Position numbers and translations under genes: made by a program. Shown one piece after another: positions 1 to 9,819 of a stretch of DNA of 64,000 nt (position 1 is its first letter; every line of letters begins with the position of its first letter). The notes beneath the pieces are model-generated. The model was not told the DNA's origin. It saw nothing but the letters and a program-made list of their open reading frames with translations, and ran no database searches. The stretch comes from Pelecanus crispus (lineage: Eukaryota > Chordata > Aves > Pelecaniformes > Pelecanidae): positions 47,864,346-47,928,345 of the forward strand of contig NC_134648.1 of the NCBI RefSeq assembly GCF_030463565.1, in the 5' to 3' direction.

Positions 1-3000
1 TGGACTCCTGTGGGGACAACCAGTACGATGGAGTGCCCAGGGGGCTGTCTAATCAGCTGTGCAGCATCCCATGGAGCTCACCTGGGGAAGGACTGGGCAG
101 CTCCACAATGGCAGGAGCTGAGGCTAGGATGCTGCGGGAGGCCATCAGAAGGGTCTGGGGGATGCTGATGGCTTTGGTCCCTCTGTGGGCAAAGCACTCA
201 TGGGTTGGCAGCTGAAGCCAAATGCTGTCCCAAGCTCTTGGCCTGGGTATCATGCAGCAGATGGGGTGCAATGCCTGCCTTGCTTCATGGGTTGGGGAAG
301 AAGGAGGGAGTCTGTGGCTGTGTTGTCTTCCTGGACACAGCTCCTTTCCTGGGGCATCTTGGGCACCTCTGAGTTGGCCCTGCAACAGCTGCTTTTGCTC
401 GGTGGGCATGGGGATGTGGGCTCACCAGCCTCTGCGTAACAGGGACAGGGCAGCTCTGCTCTGCAGCAGGTACTGGAAGTGCTGAGTGTCCTCTGAGCCA
501 GTCGTTGAGACACCATGTGGAGGAAAGATAAGCGGAAATCCATTGGCAGCCCCTGCATGGCCGCCTTCCCTGCAGCCAGTTCCTCCCCTGCATGGCCTGT
601 GAAGCTGAGGAGTTGAGGACAACAAATGGGAGCTGCCCCTCGCACAGGCTTTGCAGCAAAAGCTTGGGGGAGCTGAAACAGTAGCTGCTTATCCCATGAG
701 TAGCCAAGAAGCTGCCCACGCATAATTTTGCAATGCAGCCTGCAGCTGCTTTCCTCTCGCAGGGAGCCGGAGCCCGGGGACGCTGGGTACTGGCATGCCG
801 TGCTCTGCGCAGCACCTGGGAGGGCAGGCTGCTTCCCACAAGCTGGGGCACAGGCAGCTTTCTCTGCTGTGCTGGGGGGACCAGCATCTCCTGGCACTGG
901 GGTGTTTGTCCCTTGGAATGTGCACAAAACCCACCCAGTAGGTGCTGGGTGCTGGCTTCCCCGCAGGGTGGTGGACAGCCCTGCTGGGCAGTCCACCCTC
1001 CTCTTGGGGCAGCTGGAGCCAGGTGCTGCCAGGCTCCTCCACCATCGAAACCTGCCTGGGGTGCTCCCTCTGGGACAGAGCCCTGCCCCTCGGGCTGACG
1101 ATCACCTCCGTCCCTGATGCTGATGACTGAAGCAATTCAGGAGGCGACCCCAGGCCTTTTACCCACAGGGCTCCCCTGGAGATTGGCTACTGAAACGTGC
1201 TATGGGGTGAGGCACCATCACTGTCCACCCTGCCTCTGAGTAGAGTCCTAACCCGCAGCACCAGGGTCATGTCACCTTTTTGAACTGAAATCGAGCAGAA
1301 GCGGAGAGGGGGAAACCTGCTTTCTTGAAGTTACAGGAGCTGTGGTCAAAAAGCAGAGTCAAGAGTTCAAGCTGCCGCTGTCTGCTGAGACACCCTCCTT
1401 GAGCATCTGTACCCCATCTAAAGGACACGACCCTTTGCTGGGCCCTGTGTGGGGTGGAGGGGAAGCTGAAGGGGACAGGGACAGGTCACTTATTCTTTGA
1501 TTCTCACTGAATGGAGCAACAGCACATGGAAATACATCAGGCAGTTCCCAGGGATACTGTGAGGCTTGTGCGGTTGCTGTTTGCTCTTCCAGTTCCTGTT
1601 ACAACCCAAGATGTACTTTGCAGGAAAGTTTGGGGTGTGTTTCTTGAGCTTTGGAGCTGTGAGCACATGTCCCCTCTCTGCACCCTCCTAATAATCCTTG
1701 AACTAAAAGGCCAAGAAGCTATCTAAGGGGTAGATGAGTGGTTGGTGAATGTGTGGAGGGGAATGGTGGTTACCCTGATGTCCACCTCCTCTTAAACTCT
1801 GTGTGGAAATTTTGTAAGAGCTGCTTCTGCCCTTGCTGTGGGGTATCATGGTCCTGCCAGGAGGAGAAGGCAGCAGAGCGTGGAGTTAGAGCCTTCCCGG
1901 TCACTTCTGCTAATGCCTGCCATGTCTGAGTTACATGGGTGTAGTGAGAGCTGGTCATTTCTGACTGGATGTGTGGTCATCAGTGCAGTTCCTGTCCTGG
2001 TTCTCCCACATATGGTGCATGATGCCCCATGGCATTGCCTTGGCAAAGGAATAGTGGCAGCCCGGCATTATGGAAATCTGTGCATAGCTTGTGCTGAGCT
2101 TGCTTAATATTTTAGCCCCAGCTAAAACAGCAGCTTTGGTATAATGCTTAGGAAGTAAGGTAGAGAAAATGCAAAAGCTATTAGTGCTATAAAACTTGGA
2201 CATTGTCTTCTAAAGCATGCTACGTGCTGCATATTGGACATGCAGCTTACTTAAGGTACCCCTTCACCTTAACTTTGCTGAGTCAATGTTTCATCCTGTC
2301 CTTGCATATCACATTGAGATGTTTTGATTAGTGGGCTTTGGACTCAGTGAATGTTAGCAGCGTGCACAGTTTGCCATGGACGATGGCATCTGCAGCTTTT
2401 GTTTCCTGCAGGCACCACCAGTGTACTTAGGTGTGGTGTAATCTGGTGGGCCCCCACTCCCACCACCACTTTGTGGCCTTGGCCTTGGGAATCTCTGACT
2501 TTCCTTTTGAGGTGACTAAGCCCAGGCACTAGAGCAACATGGCTGTTCAGATGGTGTGTACTGCAAGAGGCTCATCTGGGAGATGTGTCCCTCAGCCACA
2601 CTGACTTGGGAGATACGAAGGGAAGGATGCAGCTGCCTTCTCAGACTGGAGCTGCCCTTAGAGAAGGTGCAAATAGGCTGTGGAAGTGCTCATAAAGCAA
2701 ATGTTGCTGCCACTGCATTTGAAAAGACGTGTACTGTCAGGTATCAGTTGATAGGAATGAGGCAGTTCAGTCTGACACCTCGAATTTCGGAGTCCCAGGC
2801 CAAATGCGGATAAAGGCACTGGGGACCTTTCCTTCTCTAGCCATGCTACAAAGTGTAACCTGGATGCTGACTTTGCAGGGCTTTCCAGCACTTGGATTTT
2901 CCTTGAAGCAGCTGTTTTGGTTCTTGGATGTAAGCATGCCATAGGCCACTTACACAGGCTTTGTAGTAAATATCCCTAAATACTTTGATTATGGGTTTCC

Positions 3001-3664
3001 AACCCATAGGGCTTATTGGCCTGGCCTGCGTGGTTTGAGTCAGACAGCACAGAGCAACTGAGTCATGGCGAATGGTGCAGGCACTGCAGTGCCCTGCTTC
3101 TTTACAGGGGATGTGGGACCTGTCCCTGCCTTACCGTGGTGGCCCTGGGACTCAGGCGGCGCTGAAGCTGCAGCAGACAGTCCCACGTACTGGAAGGGGA
3201 GGAACAGCCAGGCCCAGCCAGGAGGTCTTTCAGGTTTCTCAGCCTCTCGCCCTTGGCTGCTTGTGTGATGCTTTGACTGTTCTCACAGAGCTGTGCCTGT
3301 AGATGTCTGTGACAAACTGTGTCCATCTTTGCAGGATGGGGCTCTACTCCCCTTGTCTCTGTCCTGTCTCAGGGAGGGAGCAGCCCTGCAAAGAGTTGTC
3401 TGTCCCCTGCCAGCCAGGTCCCCAGCTGTGGGTACTGCACTGGTCTCCCTCCCTGTGTCCCCACAGAGTGGAGTTAGAGGCCCTGGCAGCAGCATGCCTG
3501 GTTCCTGGTGAGGCTTAGAGCATGTTGGTGGTGGCCACTGGCACGGGTGGCTGCCAGCCCCTCTCCTTGCCCTGCCACCGGTGGGGCTGCGGGGTGCTCA
3601 CCCCTATCTCCTGCCCTGCCCCACACTTGCTGGCTCTGACCTGGGCTTCTTCATATCGTTGCAG
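1..3664 (+). other. JDP2: JDP2 intron (upstream part cut by window edge)
   Basis: Non-coding sequence leading to the JDP2 basic-region exon. The preceding coding exon, which in other vertebrates encodes about 67 N-terminal residues, is not visible in any frame here, so it lies left of the window. The stretch has moderate GC and only chance open frames. It holds three perfect TGAGTCA AP-1 sites (2279-2285, 3036-3042, 3059-3065). It ends in a pyrimidine-rich tract and the acceptor CAG at 3662-3664. I see no repeat element in it. Confidence 0.85.
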
Positions 3665-3769
3665 CTGGACGAGGAAGAGGAGAGGAGGAAAAGGCGCCGA
3701 GAGAAAAACAAAGTAGCAGCAGCGCGATGTCGTAACAAGAAGAAGGAGAGGACGGAGTTCCTGCAGCGG
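3665..3769 (+). CDS. JDP2: JDP2 basic-region exon
   Basis: This 105 nt exon encodes 35 residues, from LDEEEERR to EFLQR, in phase 0 at both ends. The acceptor is the CAG at 3662-3664 and the donor is GTGGGT at 3770. It carries the DNA-binding basic region with invariant Asn, the Ala pair, Cys and Arg, and the first zipper leucine. The 105 nt basic-region exon of BATF has the same length and phase, an architecture shared across the AP-1 bZIP family. Confidence 0.98.
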
Positions 3770-5012
3770 GTGGGTGCCCTGACCTGTCCCAGGGTGCAGT
3801 GGGGACCTCAGTGGGGGCACCTCATAGAATCATAGAATCGTTTAGGTTGGAAAAGACCTTTAAGATCATCCAGTCCAACCATTAACCTAACACTACCAAG
3901 TCCACCACTAAACCAATTAAGGGTAGAGTAGCAATATCCTGCTTCCTGGCTTGGTGGCTGGATTATTTTTTAATGAAAGTAAAAACTAGGAATCATTAAG
4001 GTTGGAAAGGATCTCTAAGATCATCAGTCCATCACTCTCCCTCCTGAACTGCCCCTCTGCCTTCCCTTGCTCCTGTGCCCTTATCTGGGAAAAGACAGGC
4101 TCATTGTCCCTCTTTCCATGGGGCTATGAAGGCGGTGGCTGTGTGCATGCCCATGCAGAGCTCATGGGCATCCCTGTGCCCATGGTACCAGGGATGGAGA
4201 GGGCTGGAGGTGGGCTCTGGGCTTGGGGGGAGAGGACTGATAGTGTCCCTGCCTCAGTGCTGGAGCAGGAACACCCGTGGGAGTGTGGCACAGGACAGGG
4301 GCCGACAGCATGCTGGCCTCTTGCCCAAATTCCTGAAGGTTTACCTGTTCAGAGGCCAGATGCACTCTCACCTGTGACCCCAAGGCAGAAAAACGCACAG
4401 CACCTTGCTGCTTTTCTGCAAGGGGCGGTGGGACATGGGCAAATGACACAGCGGGGGACAAGGAGCCATTTCACAGGGACAGATCCTTGCAGATGGGGGG
4501 TGAAAACTTAAACACTGGTTTGTTTCCAAACGCCCCTCCAGACCATGGAAAGCAGCCAGGCAGCGGTTTTGCTGTGGTGCAGGAGAGACCCATCCTAGGA
4601 GGTGGCTGTGTATTTTCTTGCGGTGGCACTAGGTAACGCAAGGCAGCAGGGCTGGGGATGAACTGCCTGGAGAGACCTGGTGCCTTGGCAGGTCTTCAGG
4701 CTGCTCCTGTGCTGCAGGGGCTGAGGGGCAGCATGGAGCGGAGATGGCTTGTTGGCCAAATTGTTTCTCTTTGTATCTTGTCTTGTTGGAGTAAAGTCAC
4801 ATATGGTTGTATTTCTGTCCTGCTAGGAGTCTGAGCGTCTAGAGCTCATGAACGCTGAGCTGAAGGCCCAGATAGAAGAGCTGAAACAGGAGAGGCAGCA
4901 GCTGATCCTGATGCTGAACCGGCACCGTCCCACCTGCATCGTGCGGACAGACAGCATCAAGACGCCCGAGAGCGAAGCCAACCCGCTGCTGGAGCAGCTA
5001 GAGAAGAAATGA
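3665..5012 (+). CDS. JDP2: JDP2, Jun dimerization protein 2 (3' part: bZIP domain and C-terminus; two exons)
   Basis: JDP2 is a nuclear bZIP repressor of the AP-1 family. It dimerises with Jun proteins and ATF2 and binds TRE and CRE sites; family knowledge adds HDAC recruitment and histone-chaperone activity. The two exons join in phase 0 to give 96 residues. If the missing exon encodes 67 residues as in human, these are residues 68-163 and the total is 163, the human length. The acidic-to-basic start LDEEEERRKRRREK is followed by the DNA-contact motif NKVAAARCR, then zipper leucines at L100, L107, L114, L121 and L128. The Thr-Pro site known as JNK/p38 target Thr148 (KTPESE) falls exactly at 148. 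The C-terminus ends LLEQLEKK. ATF3 and FOS were considered, but the TCIVRTDSIKTPESE tail is specific to JDP2. The 5' end is outside the window. Confidence 0.98.
3823..3920 (-). mobile_element. CR1 LINE 3' fragment
   Basis: Reading + strand, TCATAGAATCATAGAATCG is followed by TTTAGGTTGGAAAAGACC and a segment ending in TCCACCACTAAACC. This is the reverse complement of the 3' end of avian CR1 with its octamer tail, so the element is on the minus strand. Only about 100 bp remain, the usual 5' truncation of CR1. It lies wholly in the last JDP2 intron. Confidence 0.9.
3987..4045 (-). mobile_element. CR1 LINE 3' tip, second short copy
   Basis: AATCATTAAGGTTGGAAAGG followed by ATCTCTAAGATCATCAGTCC matches the same CR1 3' tip on the minus strand. 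It is about 60 bp long and more diverged than the copy 70 bp upstream. It is either a separate insertion or the far part of a rearranged one. Confidence 0.75.
4827..5012 (+). CDS. JDP2: JDP2 terminal coding exon (leucine zipper and C-terminus)
   Basis: This 186 nt stretch encodes 61 residues and a TGA stop at 5010-5012. It starts ESERLELMNAELK, continues the zipper heptads, and ends with the conserved JDP2 tail containing the Thr148-Pro motif. The acceptor is TCCTGCTAG. Conservative differences from the human protein as I recall it are Ala for Thr after ELK, Ile for Val in TDSIK, and Ala for Gly in SEANP. Confidence 0.98.
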   Translation, partial: ESERLELMNAELKAQIEELKQERQQLILMLNRHRPTCIVRTDSIKTPESEANPLLEQLEKK

Positions 5013-5890
5013 AGGTGGCACTGGGCCACGAGGAGGAGACAGTGGCGCAGGGTCTTCCAGGGTCTTTAATGTATGTACTGTATGAAGAACTGTGCACCCA
5101 GGCCTGGTGCAGCCAGGACCCAGTGGGCTTCCTTGGGAACTATGGACCAAACAAATATGGGGACAGAGAAAATCAGCAACCTGTCAACCATGTACTCTGA
5201 GGCTGAACCCAGGAACAGGGCTAGCGGCGCCGGTGAGGGCAACCTCCCTGTGATACCTCATCATGGCCCTTCAGCCTGCTCGCGGCCCCGGGGACCCACG
5301 ACGCCGCAGCACGTCCCGCAAGGACCGCGTGCCCCGTGGGGAGCAGGGGAGGAGCGGCAGCCGAGCGGTGCCCACTGGCGCCCTGCCCAGAGGCTGCCGC
5401 CGCTCCTGGCGCACGCTGCAGAGGGAAACCCGAACGCAAGAACCGTAAACACTTGATGCAGCCCCGTCTGGTGGGCAGGCCTGTCGGGGCTCGGTGGCGC
5501 AGGCGCCCCCCGCAAGCACACTCTCAGTATAATGTTTACAGCCCAGCTGTCCGTGTTGGCCGTGCTTTTGAATGCACATTTTTACACTTTTTTTAAAGTA
5601 TTTTTTACAAAGTTTTTATACAGCGATCTCTATATGGATTTATATAATCACTAGATGTGATCCCATAGAAATGTATGTTACGATGGTCTGTTTGTTACAA
5701 ATGCATATGCCACAGTTATCTCCATTGTGTTACTTGTCTGGTAGCATCTGGCTCCTTCCCCGGCGTGCTGGGAAGGGGGGGTCCAAACCACCCTCCGCAG
5801 TGGTGTCGCTACCCTCTCCATCCATGTATGTCCTTCATAATACTCAGTTCTGTATCTCTCAGTAAATGTTACCTTTATGTACGCCGTCCT
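5013..5890 (+). other. JDP2: JDP2 3' UTR (end estimated)
   Basis: The sequence after the stop holds a CpG-rich block (about 5220-5530) and then an AT-rich block (about 5575-5665) of U-runs and UAUAU-like motifs, typical of a regulated 3' UTR. There is no canonical AATAAA. The best polyadenylation signal is the common variant AGTAAA at 5861-5866, followed about 30 nt later by a GT-rich stretch. The 3' end near 5885-5890 is inferred from this signal only. Confidence 0.65.
5861..5866 (+). terminator. JDP2: Candidate JDP2 polyadenylation signal (AGTAAA)
   Basis: AGTAAA is a known hexamer variant. A TGTGCTCTGTCGGGGT-type GT-rich element lies downstream at about 5892-5908. No AATAAA or ATTAAA was seen between the stop codon and this point. 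Confidence 0.5.
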
Positions 5891-8750
5891 CCTGTGCTCT
5901 GTCGGGGTCAGGCCACAGTGGGCTCTGGCCAGAGCTTGGCACCTTGGCAGCATGTGCCAGGTCTGACCATGCTGGGTGCGTTCCTGGCCGAGTGGGATGG
6001 CGCAGCTGATCCCAGAGTCTTTTTTGGTGGTTCTCTGTGTTAGCAGCTGTGGGCCAGGGGAATTCACCCTGGGGAAGCTGGGAACCTTGGAGGCAGCTCT
6101 GACCATTGTCAGGCAAGAAGTAGCTCAGTGCTGCACTGAAGAGGGCAGGCAGGGCCTGGCTTGCCGGCTGGAAAGGCAGAGGTGTGAGATAGGGAGACCA
6201 TCTCATCCTTACCTGGTCCTTCTTGTTTCAGGCCTGAATATAGCAGCTTGAACTCATTTTGGGGATGAGATGGGGGAGCTGTCACAGTGTCCTTGTGGTG
6301 ATCCCTTCATGGAAGGAGGTGGAGAACAGTTCCTTTGGGTCTCTGCTGGGTCCTAGCCTTGCCCCTGATGGATGTGCTGGGAAACCTCCTAAAGTTTGCC
6401 CTGGGCTGAGCACAGAGGTGTGGAGGTAGAAAAGATAATCAGCCACGTGTGCTTCAGGTGCTAGGACTGAAAGAGTTACCATCTCCCTATGAATAACCAA
6501 GCCCTGACACCATTGCTGTGTTCCTGACTCTTGGATACGAAGGCAGTGGGAAGGTGCCTTGGTTTGGACTGGGGCAGACCCCATCTCACCTGTGGGCACC
6601 ACTGAGGGTTGTCTCAGAGGAGCAGTGGTGCACCCAGTCTTCTCCCAGTTGGTGTCCTACCCATTAGGAGTGTGGATGAGGCTACTTTGATGCAAACTGC
6701 AAGTGAAAGCAGCTTTCAGCACCTGGTACAGATGCACGCTCCACCCAGGAGCACTGAAGCAGTGTTAGGCAGAAGATGAGCTTGACCTAAAAGTGACAAC
6801 GGCATGGGAGGAGGTCTTCTCCGAGCACAACTGCTTCTCTAGTGCATGCTTCTCTCTCTGTAGCCTCCTTTTCCAACCCTTAACCTCCAGGGATATCTGA
6901 CATTAATCCCTTCCCTGTTTCATACTTTCTTCCTGGATTTCCCCTCCTTTTCCATAACTTCTGTCTTTGGGGCCTCCCAAACTGCTGCCAGCTGCCTTAT
7001 TTAGTGTGAAGCATGTTGGATCTGTTACAGGCAGTTTTTGCCCTGGGTGGACTTGTTGGCTGAGGTGCTCTAGAGGGATGTGCAAGGACAGGCCCTGAAA
7101 AAAAGCTGGTGGAGAAAAGCAGTGTCTGGCCTGGCTCCCATTGCCTGCCATGCAGCCCTTGAAGCTGGGCAGCTGTGTCTCTGTGCTTCCTTCTGCCCAG
7201 ACCCTGCAGTGGTGGCTCAGACATGGCCCGTTTCTCAGCTGCCGTCAGGAGCCAATCTTCCTATTTTGAGGAACACGATGCCTCTCATTGAGCTCTGATG
7301 AAAGGACGCAGAGCACTTGCTGGGCCTGCTTCTCTCCTCAGGACTTTACTGCCCTCTGCAAAGTGCAGGTGGTAATGAATTTCCAGGCTCCTGCAAGTAT
7401 TGGTTTCCTCTTTGGTGGTCAGCAGGAGCTCCCCGTGGGACATCAGATGGTCCAGCCAAGGCATCTCATGCTTTTTGCTCACCTGGAGAACCTGTGCGCT
7501 CCTCTCCATGTGAGGGGACTCTCACCCACCTTCCAGCAGCACTGGCAGTGCTGCGGAGGCAGGCTATAGCCCTTCTCTGGCAAACGGCCTCACTACAGTA
7601 AAACTTCCGGCTACTGAAAACAGCTGGCTTGAAAGAGAAATTTAAGGTGGCCTTTGAAACCGAGCATGCTAGAAGCAGCTAGCAAAGGCAGCAGCAGAAG
7701 AGTGATGGATTTACACCAGTTTAATGCTCAGCTACTCCAGCCAAGGCTCAGGCAGGAGCTATCTGAGCCCTGGCAGTGCCCAGATAGGTTTTTGCCCAGT
7801 CTCCTGTATATCTTCCAAACAGCCTTTTGCTGCATTCTAGTCACTACCAAGGGGTTTGCCGCTCAGTTTAGGGCATTTCTTTTCAGGGGACTTGGTTAGG
7901 CTATGACCCAATGAAATTAAAGCAGAGGGTTTGGCCATCTACCCTGTAAGCCACAGCCTGCAAGTGTTGAATGGAAAAGGCTCCATCTCTGCGCAGCCCT
8001 GGGCTGAAAACCCCTCCTGGTCCCTGTAGGAGATGGGCTACTTGATGTTCCTGACTCTGGTAGCGTGTGTCCTCTCCAACTCCCCCTTAGCAGAGGTACA
8101 AATATTGCCACGGCACAGGCAGTCCCGCTGGACATCTCAGGCTGATGCATTACAGTGACATCTCCTGGGCATGGGCAGAAGCAGCGGGCACATGCCAGGC
8201 ACAGGCCATGTTGCTCCATGCCAGAACGATGCTCCCAAACCCAAAGAGCAATGGTTGTACCTGTGTCAATGTCCTCCCACCTGGGTCTCTGTCATGCAAG
8301 GGCTGGTAATGTGTATTTGCGTGGAAAACATGAGGGACACTTCTCAAAGGTCAGGCAGCCACCTCCTGGCTATCCCACACCCACGCATCCTGTGCTGCGT
8401 GCGCTGCAGGCCACTACGAGAGCAGAGCTGATGGTATCGTGCACTTCTGGGACAGGGCTTGGTGCCAGTGGTGCCGGAGCTGATAGCCTGATAGATATAA
8501 GGTTGCTGACAGCCCCATATCCCCCGGTCCAACCAGTCCTCAGGCTGAACCGCAGGTCCTGATGGATGGGCACGCGCACGCACAGAGACCTGTGGATCCC
8601 TCCCGCAGCTGGTTTTAGGTGGTCTCCGCAGTTGCTGGCACTGGAGGACCACAGCCCCGCTGCAGCTGCCGGCACGCAGACCTCTTGTCTTACTCGAGCC
8701 TGACGTTCACTTGTGCTCACCTAAACCTGCACACGAGATGGCTGGAAATA
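5891..8750. other. Intergenic, nothing recognised
   Basis: This is sequence of moderate GC between the JDP2 3' end and the CpG island. Open frames here are short and low-complexity in composition, without recognisable domains. I see no repeat family, RNA gene or exon-like block. Confidence 0.7.
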
Positions 8751-8956
8751 GGTTTTCATGAGACCATCGGCAGGCTGCTGCAGCGCTCACGTACCGGGGA
8801 CCGGAGAAGCGCACGGAGCAGCCAGCCCCCCGCGGCCGACCTCTCCCCTCCCTCTTCCCTCTGCTCTCCAGCGCCGGTCCCTCTCGGAGCCACCGTGGCC
8901 TCGCCATTTCGTGCTTGCGTGCATCCCCTTAAACCACCCCACGGTCGGTGTTGTGT

Positions 8957-8967
8957 CCCCCCCCCCC
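8957..8967 (+). repeat. Poly-C run (C11)
   Basis: Eleven consecutive C residues lie in the CpG island. This is simple sequence and prone to length error. Confidence 0.95.
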
Positions 8968-9084
8968 GGCCCGCTCCTCCCTCCGGGCCCGGGCAGGGCG
9001 GCCACGGGGCAGGAGGAGGCGGCGGGGGGGCGCGGCGGGAGCCCAGCCCGCCGGCAGGAGGAGCTGCGCGGCCGCGGGAGCGCC

Positions 9085-9150
9085 GGGGCCGGGGCCGGGG
9101 CCGGGGCCGGGGCCGGGGCCGGGGCCGGGGCCGGGGCCGGGGCCGGGGCC
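9085..9150 (+). repeat. GGGGCC hexanucleotide repeat, 11 perfect units
   Basis: The unit GGGGCC repeats without interruption for 66 bp. The same hexamer expands in human C9orf72. Each unit has a G4 run, so the + strand can form stacked G-quadruplexes. The sense frames read Gly-Ala, Gly-Arg and Gly-Pro dipeptides, and the antisense strand reads Pro-Gly among others. Eleven units is within the ordinary range for the human locus. It sits in the orphan CpG island. Confidence 0.97.
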
Positions 9151-9349
9151 GGTGGATGCTCCTCGCTGCTGAGCAGCGGCCAGGCTGCCCCCCCGGCCCT
9201 TCTCCGGCTCAGCCATCGCCAGCCCGGGGCAGCAGCCCGGGTGCCCGTCCCGCAGCGCCGGCTTTGTGCGCGCCGCTGCTTGGTGGGAGCCCCCCCGAGC
9301 CCCCCCGGAGCGGTGCCGCCAGCTCTGGGACCCCAGCACAGGGCACGGA

Positions 9350-9819
9350 CCCGTTAGAGCGGGTGCAGGGGAGGCCCGCGGGAACGGGCAGCGGGCTGGA
9401 GCACCTCTGCTCTGAAGAAAGGCTGGGAGCGCTGGACTTGTTCAGCCTGGAGAAGAGAAGGCCCTGAGGAGACCTGACTGCAAGCTTGCAATATTAAAAG
9501 GGGGCTTACAAGAAAGCTGGAGAAGGGACTTTTACCAGGGCCTGTAGTGACAGGACAAGGGACAACAGTTTTAAACTGAAAAAAGGGTAGGTTTAGATTG
9601 GATATAAGGAAGAAACTTTTTACGATGAGGTCGTGAAACACTGGAACAGGTTGTCCAGAGAACTTGTGGATGCCCCGTCCGTGGAGGTGTTCGAAGTCGG
9701 GTTGGATCGGGCTTTGAGCAGCCTGGTCTAGTGGAAGATGACTCTGCCAATGGCAGGGGGGTTGGACTAGATGATCTTTAAAGGGCCCATCCAACCCAAA
9801 CCTTTCTGTGGTTCTATGG
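9350..9819 (+). mobile_element. CR1 LINE, 3' part (about 470 bp)
   Basis: On the + strand the CR1 3' end reads from GTTAGAGCGGGTGC through TTCAGCCTGGAGAAGAGAAG and TGGAACAGGTTGTCC to GGGGTTGGACTAGATGATC and finally GTTCTATGG. It is 5' truncated, as nearly all avian CR1 copies are, and has no intact reverse transcriptase. Its left end touches the CpG island. Confidence 0.95.

Larger units (their letters stand above)
3770..4826 (+). other. JDP2: JDP2 last intron
   Basis: This intron of 1,057 bp starts GTGGGT and ends TCCTGCTAG. It contains two separate minus-strand CR1 3' tips (about 3823-3920 and 3987-4045). The remainder shows nothing coding. Confidence 0.95.
8780..9345. promoter_or_regulatory. 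Orphan CpG island with GGGGCC tract
   Basis: The sequence is very GC-rich and CpG-dense, including CGCGGCCGCGGGAGCGCC and many CCGG and GCGC words. It lies about 3 kb beyond the JDP2 end and 13.6 kb before BATF. CpG islands in birds usually mark promoters, so an unannotated transcript start is possible, but I see no conserved exon or splice donor that I trust. A CR1 begins at its right edge. Confidence 0.6.

Noticed and set aside
250-1135. 248, 200 and 148 aa antisense frames in the JDP2 intron
   Set aside because: No recognisable domain; three frames are open over the same DNA, indicating composition rather than coding.
1-3664. Search for the preceding JDP2 coding exon (TVEELKYADIRNLG region)
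   Set aside because: No frame contains it; the exon must lie left of the window.
8619-9467. 282 aa and 199 aa open frames across the CpG island
   Set aside because: They consist largely of dipeptides from the GGGGCC repeat and Pro/Arg/Ala-rich translation, and the longer one runs into CR1 sequence. There is no evidence of coding.
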